Shown here: piece by piece, positions 1 through 5,588 of the stretch | Layout: every line of letters starts with the position of its first letter | Position numbering within the stretch: position 1 is the stretch's first letter | NCBI GenBank assembly: GCA_003524085.1 | Contig: DOEC01000022.1 | Span: forward strand, 29,901-46,340 | Direction of reading: 5' to 3' | DNA: 16,440 nt | Origin: Bacillota bacterium | GTDB lineage: Bacteria > Bacillota_I > Bacilli_A > RF39 > UBA660 | Translations under genes and position numbers: made by a program | The notes under the pieces: model-generated | Told to the model about the DNA's origin: nothing | Database searches by the model: none | The model's input: the letters and a program-made list of their open reading frames with translations, nothing else

Positions 1-819
1 AATGCAACAGATAACTGGGTAAAGTTTGGAAAGAATGCAAGTAATCAAGACTTATACTGGAGAATAATAAGAACAAACTCAGATGGTGGAGTAAGATTAC
101 TATATCACGGTACAAGTACAACAGCAACAGACGCATATATAGGAACATCAGCATTTAATAGTAGTTTTGATAATATAGCATATGTAAGTTATATGTACGG
201 AAGTTTAGGAAGTATAGCAAATGCTAGAACTAACCAAACAAACCCTAGTACAATAAAAACAACAATAGATAACTGGTATATAAGCAACTTAGAAGCAAAA
301 GGTTATACAAAATACTTAAGTACAACAGCAGTATATTGTAATGATAGAACATATACAGTATCAGATTATACATACTTTGGAGCATACACAAGATTAAGGA
401 CAAATGAAACACCAAGTTATGACTGTGCAACAACAGAAGACAAATTCACAGTAGACACAAGTACAGGAAACGGGAAACTAACATATCCAATAGCACTAAT
501 GACAGCAGATGAAGTATCATTTGCGGGTGGAGTATATTTAAAAAACGCAGAAACGTGGTATTATTATAATAGTGCAAACGGAAGTTCTACAGGTGACATT
601 CATTGGTGGTTGTTGTCTCCTAACGGTTGTTATGGCATTCAAGCTAGCGCGTTCATCGTGTTCGGTTCGTCCCTCCCTGGCTACTTGAGCAACAGCGGCG
701 TCAACGACACCTATGGTGTTCGCCCCGCCATTTCTCTTAAATCTTGCACTCTATACAGTACAGGAAATGGCTCAGCAAGTGACCCATACACAATAAAAGA
801 AACTGATACAGGTTGCTGA
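1..819 (+). CDS. Surface-type protein with C-lectin-like variable C-terminus, 5' partial
   Basis: The frame is open from the first base, so the gene begins upstream; 272 residues are visible before TGA at 817-819. The first internal ATG is at 193, but in-frame upstream residues (including YWRIIRTNSDGGVRLLYHG at about 19-37) read like the same protein, so 193 is not the true start. The protein is rich in Thr, Ser, Asn, Tyr and Ala with no membrane segment in the visible part, which suits an exported protein. Residues about 203-249 run from WWLLSP to GVRPAISLKS, the pattern seen at the end of C-lectin-like or FGE-like folds used as DGR targets and in gut Firmicute surface proteins. That segment has very different base composition from the rest. 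Upstream codons favour ACA, GCA and ATA, giving an A- and C-rich coding strand, whereas later genes are G-rich over C. The exact family name is uncertain; a lipoprotein or prepilin-type N-terminus could lie upstream. Confidence 0.8.
   Translation, partial: NATDNWVKFGKNASNQDLYWRIIRTNSDGGVRLLYHGTSTTATDAYIGTSAFNSSFDNIAYVSYMYGSLGSIANARTNQTNPSTIKTTIDNWYISNLEAKGYTKYLSTTAVYCNDRTYTVSDYTYFGAYTRLRTNETPSYDCATTEDKFTVDTSTGNGKLTYPIALMTADEVSFAGGVYLKNAETWYYYNSANGSSTGDIHWWLLSPNGCYGIQASAFIVFGSSLPGYLSNSGVNDTYGVRPAISLKSCTLYSTGNGSASDPYTIKETDTGC
604..745 (+). other. Putative DGR variable repeat (VR) in the 3' end of the surface gene
   Basis: The 120 bases at 601-720 hold 63 G+C (about 52%), against about 28% in a sample of the same gene (241-300). 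Adenine is only 19 of 120. From codon 206 (TCT at 616) to the codon ending at 720, 30 of 35 codons end in C or T, whereas 15 of 36 do at 193-300. This is the pattern expected when AAY codons of a DGR template are copied with adenine mutagenesis into NNY codons. The encoded stretch lies between invariant-looking WWLLSP and GVRPAISL, the usual placement of a C-lectin-fold VR. The boundaries are estimated from composition. No template repeat or reverse transcriptase is present in the window, so this rests on composition, codon pattern and protein context only. Confidence 0.55.
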
Positions 820-822
820 TAT

Positions 823-862
823 GAGATAGTTACTAACTAGAAAGTAACTTTCTCTTTTTTTT
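823..862 (+). terminator. Rho-independent terminator after the surface gene
   Basis: Arms GAGATAGTTAC (823-833) and GTAACTTTCTC (844-854) pair with one mismatch around a 10-base loop. Eight Ts follow at 855-862. It lies just past the TGA of the upstream gene and isolates it from uvrC. Confidence 0.8.
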
Positions 863-883
863 ATGTGTTTTTTTTGATACAAT
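855..883 (+). promoter_or_regulatory. uvrC promoter, extended -10 type
   Basis: TGATACAAT at 875-883 is an extended -10 (TG, one base, TACAAT). The -35 position 17 bases upstream falls in the terminator T-tract (TTTTTT, 855-860). Transcription would start near 890, leaving about 10 bases or fewer before the uvrC start. Confidence 0.55.
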
Positions 884-899
884 ATATATAGTGATTATT

Positions 900-2663
900 A
901 TGATTAAAGAAAAATTAAAGTTAGTACCTAAGTTACCCGGTTGTTACTTAATGAAGAATAACTTAGGAGTAGTAATATATGTAGGAAAAGCAAAAATATT
1001 AAAAAATAGATTAAATAGTTACTTCAATAGAACTCATACAGGTAAGACTAAAATGTTAGTTAGTGAGATAGTTGATTTTGATTATATTGTAACTTCTAGT
1101 GAAGTAGAAGCTTTTATATTAGAGATAAATTTAATTAAAAAGTATGATCCACATTATAACATATTACTAAGAGATGATAAGAGTTATCCTTATATTGAGT
1201 TTAAGAATGATTCTTATCCTACACTAACAGTTAAAAGAGAGATTAACATAAATAAAAAGAATAAGATGTTATTTGGGCCTTATCCTAATCAAGGTGCTGC
1301 AAGAAGACTAGTTAATTTAATAAATAGGCTTTATCCACTTAAGAAATGTGATAAGATGCCTAAGAAAGTATGTTTATACTATCATATTGGGGAATGCTTG
1401 GGGTACTGCGAATACAAGAATATTGATACTAGTAAAATGAATAGTGAGATAATTTCTATTTTAAATGGAAGAGATGATATATTAATAAATAAGATTAAAG
1501 AGAAAATTAAAGTAAATTCAGACAATTTAAATTATGAAGTTGCACTTGATTTAAAAAAAGAACTTGACTATATTAAAGTGGTGTTTGAAAAACAAAAAGT
1601 AGAATTAAATGATGGAGTTAATAGAGATATATTTAACTACTATTATGATAATGGTTATATTAGTATTGTTGTATTCTTTATTAGAAATGGTAAACTTCTA
1701 GGAGATAAAAAGAATATCTTTCCACTTATAGATGACGTTAAGGAAACTTTAGAATATTATATAGTTAACTTTTATAGTAAGAGAAATGTTCTTCCAAAAG
1801 AAGTAATCGTGCCTGATGTTTTAGATGTAGATTTACTTAATACAATATTAGAAACTAAGGTTATAAGTGTTACTAAGGGAAAGAAAAAACATCTTTTTGA
1901 TCTAGCTAGTACTAATGCTAAGATAAACTTAGAAAATAATATAGAAATGATTTATAGAGACGAAGAAAGAAGTGTGCTTGCTAATAATGAACTTGGTAGT
2001 TTACTTAATATACCTAATTTAAGCGTAATTGAATCTTTTGATAATTCAAATTTGTTTGGAACGTATACGGTAAGTGGAATGGTTACATTTATAGATGGTA
2101 AACCAAGTAAGAATGATTATAGAAAGTTTAAGATTTCAGTTGATAAAAATGATGACGTTGGTTCAATGAAAGAAGTTATTTATAGAAGATATCAAGGTAT
2201 TCTAGTAAATGGTGGAAGGATGCCTGACTTAATTTTAGTAGATGGTGGAATTAATCAAATAAACGCGTGTAATGAAGTTTTGAATAGTTTAAATTTACAT
2301 ATTAAAGTATGTGGCTTAATGAAAGATGATAAGCACTCACTTAGTGAATTAGTAGATGGAGATACTTTAGAAAGTTATAAGATTAATAAGAAAAGTAATA
2401 TGTTTTATTTGCTTACTAGAATAAGTGATGAAGTACACAGGTTTACAATAAATTATCATAGACAAATAAGAAGTAAAGGTAGTATAAGTAGTGTACTTAC
2501 TGAGGTTGAAGGCATTGGCGAAGTTAGAAAAAAGGAACTGCTTAAAAAGTATAGAAGTTTAAAAAATCTTAAAGAGGCAAGTGTGGAAGAATTAGGGGCT
2601 ATACTTCCAGAGAAAGTAGCAATAGAACTACATAATTATTTAAAAGAAAGGAATGATTTATAG
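900..2663 (+). CDS. uvrC: UvrABC system protein C
   Basis: This is the dual-incision nuclease of nucleotide excision repair, which cuts on both sides of a UvrB-bound lesion in the cytoplasm. Numbered from ATG 900 (587 residues, a normal UvrC length), the N-terminal GIY-YIG domain spans about 9-87 (GCYLM, then IYVGKAKILKNRL). Four cysteines in the conserved CLYYHIGECLGYC region (C150, C158, C166, C170) match the family's Fe-S ligand set. A UVR motif that binds UvrB lies at about 197-232. The RNase H-like nuclease follows, with ESFDNSN (about 378), ILVDGGINQ (about 445) and EVHRFTINYHR (about 511). Helix-hairpin-helix repeats end the protein (EGIGEVRKKELL, then EELGAILPEKVA). An in-frame GTG at 891 would add MII; ATG 900 gives the usual MIKEKLK start. 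Neither has a clear Shine-Dalgarno site, fitting a nearly leaderless transcript. Its stop shares one base with the next gene's start. No uvrA or uvrB is nearby. Confidence 0.95.
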   Translation: MIKEKLKLVPKLPGCYLMKNNLGVVIYVGKAKILKNRLNSYFNRTHTGKTKMLVSEIVDFDYIVTSSEVEAFILEINLIKKYDPHYNILLRDDKSYPYIEFKNDSYPTLTVKREININKKNKMLFGPYPNQGAARRLVNLINRLYPLKKCDKMPKKVCLYYHIGECLGYCEYKNIDTSKMNSEIISILNGRDDILINKIKEKIKVNSDNLNYEVALDLKKELDYIKVVFEKQKVELNDGVNRDIFNYYYDNGYISIVVFFIRNGKLLGDKKNIFPLIDDVKETLEYYIVNFYSKRNVLPKEVIVPDVLDVDLLNTILETKVISVTKGKKKHLFDLASTNAKINLENNIEMIYRDEERSVLANNELGSLLNIPNLSVIESFDNSNLFGTYTVSGMVTFIDGKPSKNDYRKFKISVDKNDDVGSMKEVIYRRYQGILVNGGRMPDLILVDGGINQINACNEVLNSLNLHIKVCGLMKDDKHSLSELVDGDTLESYKINKKSNMFYLLTRISDEVHRFTINYHRQIRSKGSISSVLTEVEGIGEVRKKELLKKYRSLKNLKEASVEELGAILPEKVAIELHNYLKERNDL

Positions 2664-3451
2664 TGAATGAAGATATTTTTGTATCGGTTATGACAAGTGA
2701 ATTTATTTATATACCATTTAATGATAAAACTGATTTAAGTATTAAAAATTTGATGGTTAAGAAAAATGAATTAATAAATGTAAAAGATAAAATTTATAGT
2801 CCAGTATCTGGTAAAGCATATGCATATACTGAAATACCTAGCTTAAATGGTAATGCTAAATCACTTATAATTGAAAATGATTTTCTAGATACTATGGATA
2901 ATACTTTTCAAGTAGAAAATATTTATAAAATAGATAAAGATAAGATTAAAAGTATAGTTGGAAATATTAATTCTTTTACTTTAAAGATATCATTCGAGAA
3001 TAAGTATGATTTAAAAGACTACTATATTTTAAAAGACAATGTTTTAAATGTTTTGGAGACACTTAATTTGATTAGTGAAATTTATGACATGGATGTCAGT
3101 ATTTTAATTAATAAAAAAGATACTAGGACGTATCAGTTGTTATTTAATTATATGGGAACTTATCCAAATATTAATATTATATTTAGTACAAAAGGAGAAA
3201 CTAAGAGTATTTATGATGTTATTGATATATTTAATATAATTAAAAATAAAGCGAGTAGGGATTATATATATTTTACATTAATTAATAAGAATACTTTAAA
3301 TGTGGTTAAAGCTAAAAGATATTCTAACTTAAAAGATGTTTTGGTTGAACTTAAGATAGTTACAAGTAATTTAATTATAAATAATACTAAGCAACTTGAT
3401 AATCCAAACTTTTTGATAGATGATAATATATCTTTAGTAGTGTTAAAATAA
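2663..3451 (+). CDS. Conserved-looking protein with RnfC-like architecture, no cysteines
   Basis: The 262-residue product starts at GTG 2663, whose G is the last base of the uvrC stop TAG. AAAGGA at 2647-2652 serves as ribosome site, so translation is probably coupled to uvrC. I do not recognise a standard name. Residues about 20-78 (LMVKKNELINVKDKIYSPVSGKA, given here in outline, then AKSLIIENDFLD) resemble the barrel-sandwich start of RnfC, whose consensus runs 'VKKGDxVKKGQ...SPVSGKV...IENDF'. The later part (about 120-240) follows the order of RnfC's Rossmann-like core: LKDNVLNVLETLNL, then a YP-containing strand, then IYDVIDIFNIIKNKA. It lacks all cysteines, so the 4Fe-4S domain is absent, and the glycine-rich FMN/NADH-type motif is not visible. 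No signal peptide or membrane helix is seen. The RnfC link is inference from motif order; an unrelated housekeeping protein is possible. Confidence 0.7.
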   Translation: MNEDIFVSVMTSEFIYIPFNDKTDLSIKNLMVKKNELINVKDKIYSPVSGKAYAYTEIPSLNGNAKSLIIENDFLDTMDNTFQVENIYKIDKDKIKSIVGNINSFTLKISFENKYDLKDYYILKDNVLNVLETLNLISEIYDMDVSILINKKDTRTYQLLFNYMGTYPNINIIFSTKGETKSIYDVIDIFNIIKNKASRDYIYFTLINKNTLNVVKAKRYSNLKDVLVELKIVTSNLIINNTKQLDNPNFLIDDNISLVVLK

Positions 3452-3453
3452 GG

Positions 3454-3479
3454 AAAGAACGACTGTTTCTTTTTTTTTT
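3454..3479 (+). terminator. Terminator of the uvrC operon
   Basis: AAAGAAC (3454-3460) pairs with GTTTCTTT (3465-3472) around loop GACT with one bulged T. The T-run continues to 3479. It sits three bases past the stop codon. The stem is weak but well placed. Confidence 0.6.
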
Positions 3480-3525
3480 GTGAATTTTTTCATTTTGTTA
3501 ATAACCAGAGATTTTAATAATTGGC

Positions 3526-3534
3526 TGTGGATAA
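3526..3534 (-). other. Single perfect DnaA-box consensus match
   Basis: TGTGGATAA on the + strand is TTATCCACA on the - strand, the full 9-base DnaA-box consensus. There is no cluster of boxes and no dnaA or dnaN nearby, so this is not an origin. It may be chance or a minor DnaA site. Confidence 0.3.
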
Positions 3535-3647
3535 CCATATAAAATGTATTTTAATTATTACATTTGTAGTTCTTTTGGTACTAAAATAGCGTTCAATTTT
3601 AAAAAATGAGCAATTTGACAGAAAAACACTAATATGATAAAGTGAAG

Positions 3648-3675
3648 TTGGTCATTTGAGATTGACTGTTATAAT
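3648..3675 (+). promoter_or_regulatory. Promoter of the DUF1016 nuclease array
   Basis: TGTTATAAT (3667-3675 region) is a textbook extended -10. TTGGTC at 3648-3653 lies 16 bases upstream of TATAAT (3670-3675) as a partial -35. Transcription should start near 3682, giving a leader of about 140 bases that includes the remnant hairpin and mini-ORF before the intact nuclease gene. Confidence 0.6.
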
Positions 3676-3720
3676 GCTGTAAAAGTATGTAAAAATTAAG
3701 CTTTTTATGTGCTGATTTAA

Positions 3721-3825
3721 AAAGGACAGACAATGTCTGTCCAATTCAAAATGCAAAGAAAAGAAAGGAGAAACTACATAACAAGTGAAGAACAAGTTAG
3801 TGAATATTTTGGAGGTTTAAAATGA
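3721..3825 (+). pseudogene. Collapsed DUF1016 remnant, now a possible 30-codon leader ORF
   Basis: Read in one frame, AAAGGACAGACA gives KGQTMSVQFK, which aligns with KSQPLAVQFK of the last copy. After a short unrelated stretch it continues as RNYITSEEQVSEYFGGLK, matching the C-terminus of the intact copy. A large internal deletion has therefore fused the middle of the N-domain to the last residues in frame. An ATG at 3733 opens a 30-codon ORF ending at TGA 3823-3825, which overlaps the ATG of the intact gene. AAGGA at 3722-3726 is a plausible ribosome site six bases before that ATG. GGAGG (3811-3815) inside the remnant is the ribosome site of the intact gene, which may be why this part survived. 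Confidence 0.75.
3724..3742 (+). repeat. Inverted repeat in the array remnant (palindrome unit 0)
   Basis: GGACAGAC (3724-3731), loop AAT, GTCTGTCC (3735-3742) form a perfect 8-base stem. The left arm overlaps the putative ribosome site and the loop contains most of the ATG of the mini-ORF. Confidence 0.8.
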
Positions 3826-4772
3826 ATTACTACAATGAAATAAAGAATATTTTAATAGACAACGCAATTGGAAGAAAGGTAAGAGAATACAAAAGTAATC
3901 AAAAAGATTTAGAGAGTTATTACAATGTAGGAAAACTTCTAGTTGAAGCACAAGGTGGAGAAGAAAGGGCTAAGTATGGCGACGGTTTGATTAAAGAATA
4001 TTCTAAGAGACTTACAACTGAACTGGGTAAAGGTTATACTGTGACTAGATTAAAATATATGAGGACTTTTTATGAACTTGTTACAAAAGGTCCGACATTG
4101 TCGGACCTTTTCAAAAATTTAAACATAACTTGGTCAAATGTATGTGAAATTTTAAAGTTAAAGGATTTGAATGAAATAGAATATTACTTAAATTTATCAA
4201 ACGAGTTATGCCTTACTGCAAGAGAACTGCGTGTTAGAATAAAGTCCAATGAGTATAATAGACTTCCAGTAGAAATTAAAGAAAAGTTAAAAAGTAATGA
4301 AGTAGTAAGTACTAGTGAGAAAATACCATCGCCAGTAGTATTACAAAACTTGAAAGTTGATGGTAAACTAACTGAAAAGATAGTACAATCATGGATAGAC
4401 GAAAACCCAGCGAGTTTTTGCGAAGCTTTAGGTGAAGGATATGCTTATGTTAAAAGTCAGTACAAAATCAAAATAGGTTCAAATTACAATTACATAGATG
4501 TGCTTTTATTTAATACGATTGATTTAAATTACGTAGTAGTGGAAATAAAAGTAACCGAATTAAAAAAAGAACATATAGGACAAATAGAAACATATATGAA
4601 TTATGTTGATATTAATTTAAAGAAAGATTTTCATAATAAAACAACTGGAATACTTCTGGTAAGAGAAAACAATAAGTGGCTAATTAAGTACATAAATAAT
4701 AATGGAATAATCGTAAGAAACTATATAACAAGTGAAGAACAAGTTAGTGAATGTTTAGGAGGGTTAAAATGA
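3822..4772 (+). CDS. YhcG/DUF1016-type PDDEXK nuclease, intact copy
   Basis: The 316-residue product is cytoplasmic, with no membrane segment. The N-terminal half (about 1-145) has the DUF1016 pattern: YYNVGKLLVEAQGG, then RLTTELGKGYT, RLKYMRTFY and a conserved tryptophan motif NITWSNVCEIL (here in place of the usual LSWSHY). The C-terminal half (about 170-300) is the PD-(D/E)xK-like nuclease domain: LGEGYAYVKSQYKIKIG, YIDVLLF with D226, VVEIKV with E241 and K243, and GQIETYMNYVD with Q254. These match the catalytic set of the family, so it should be active on DNA if folded. Start ATG 3822 follows GGAGG at 3811-3815 with a six-base gap. DUF1016 proteins are suspected nucleases in DNA processing or defence; their substrate is not settled and no restriction-modification genes are adjacent. 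Residues 88-97 are encoded by a palindrome (see 4085-4111). Confidence 0.9.
   Translation: MNYYNEIKNILIDNAIGRKVREYKSNQKDLESYYNVGKLLVEAQGGEERAKYGDGLIKEYSKRLTTELGKGYTVTRLKYMRTFYELVTKGPTLSDLFKNLNITWSNVCEILKLKDLNEIEYYLNLSNELCLTARELRVRIKSNEYNRLPVEIKEKLKSNEVVSTSEKIPSPVVLQNLKVDGKLTEKIVQSWIDENPASFCEALGEGYAYVKSQYKIKIGSNYNYIDVLLFNTIDLNYVVVEIKVTELKKEHIGQIETYMNYVDINLKKDFHNKTTGILLVRENNKWLIKYINNNGIIVRNYITSEEQVSECLGGLK
4085..4111 (+). repeat. Perfect inverted repeat inside the intact nuclease gene (palindrome unit 1)
   Basis: AAAAGGTCCGAC (4085-4096), loop ATT, GTCGGACCTTTT (4100-4111) give a 12-base perfect stem within coding sequence (KGPTLSDLF). This is unusually strong for AT-rich DNA and occupies the same alignment position as the inverted repeats in the other units. 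Confidence 0.85.
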
Positions 4773-5588
4773 ATTATTACTAGGGCTAAATATAAAAAAG
4801 TTTAATAAAAGAATATTCTAAAAGACTTACAACTGAACTTGGAAAGGGTTATTCTGTAAGGTCATTAACTAATATGAGAACTTTATTCATATTTTCTCAA
4901 AAATGGCAGCCAGTGGCTGCCGAATTCAAAAATATGAATATATCTTGGTCAAATTTATGTGAAATTCTAAAGTTAAAAGATATTGAAGAAATAAGATACT
5001 ATTTAAATTTATCAAATAAATTATGTCTTACAAAACACGAATTACGAGAAAAAATAAAATCAAAAGAATATGAAAGACTTGATAAGTGAAATTAAAGAAA
5101 AATTATTGAAACGTGAAGAGGTTTCAGTAAATGATAAAATACCAAACCCAATAGTTTTGAAAGGTCTAGAATATAAAGAAAGACTAACTGAAAAAATAGT
5201 ACAGAAATGGATAGATGAAAATCCATCAAGTTTTTGTGAAACTTTAGGTGAAGGATATTCATATATTAAAAGTCAGTATAAAATAAAAATAGGTTTAAAT
5301 TATAATTACATTGATGTGCTTTTATTTAATGTTATAGACATGAATTATGTAGTAGTAGAAATAAAAGTAACCGAATTAAAAAAAGAACATATCGGTCAAA
5401 TAGAAACTTACATGAATTACATTGATGTTAATTTAAAGAAAGATTTTCACAATAAAACAACAGGGATACTTTTAGTAAGAGAGAACAACAAGTGGTTACT
5501 TAAATACATAAATAATGATGGAATATTGGTAAGAAATTATATAACAAGTGATGAGCGAGTTAGTGAATATTTAGGAGGTTTAAAATGA
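4769..5588 (+). pseudogene. DUF1016-type nuclease, broken copy 2
   Basis: The copy starts with ATG 4769, overlapping the stop of the intact gene, but hits TAG after four codons (MNYY). By comparison with the intact copy about 130 bases are then missing, which removes the region corresponding to residues about 5-48. The rest of the N-domain is readable (RLTTELGKGYS, NISWSNLCEIL) until a one-base insertion near 5087 (CTTGATAAGTGAAATT against CTTCCAGTAGAAATT) shifts the frame. The nuclease domain continues in the new frame to TGA 5586-5588, with all catalytic residues kept (YIDVLLF, VVEIKV, GQIETYMNY). Internal starts at 4874 and 5070 could give two fragments, but neither has convincing initiation signals, so it is best called a pseudogene. 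Confidence 0.85.
4905..4921 (+). repeat. Inverted repeat in broken copy 2 (palindrome unit 2)
   Basis: GGCAGCC (4905-4911), loop AGT, GGCTGCC (4915-4921) form a perfect 7-base stem. The encoded segment is KWQPVAAEFK. The stem sequence differs from the units on either side although the pairing is kept. Confidence 0.8.

Larger units (their letters stand above)
3480..3720 (+). other. Gene-free region between the uvrC operon and the nuclease array
   Basis: I see no supportable coding frame here. It holds a lone DnaA-box match (3526-3534) and TTGACA at 3615-3620 with a weak TAAAGT 17 bases later (3638-3643). It also holds a stronger extended -10 promoter at 3648-3675. Around 3588-3611 an imperfect hairpin is possible (GC, TCA and TTTT arms pairing with AAAA, TGA and GC). 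Bases 3683-3720 show nothing I can assign beyond forming the leader of the array transcript. Confidence 0.5.

Noticed and set aside
245..433. Reverse-strand open frame inside the surface gene
   Set aside because: It is a shadow of the + strand gene, with a low-complexity Leu/Tyr-rich product and no ribosome site.
193..819. Surface gene starting at ATG 193
   Set aside because: The same frame is open to the window edge and encodes a continuous sequence of matching character, so the true start is upstream of position 1.
3480..3720. Replication origin
   Set aside because: There is only one DnaA-box match, no box cluster, no AT-unwinding element that stands out from this AT-rich DNA, and no dnaA or dnaN.
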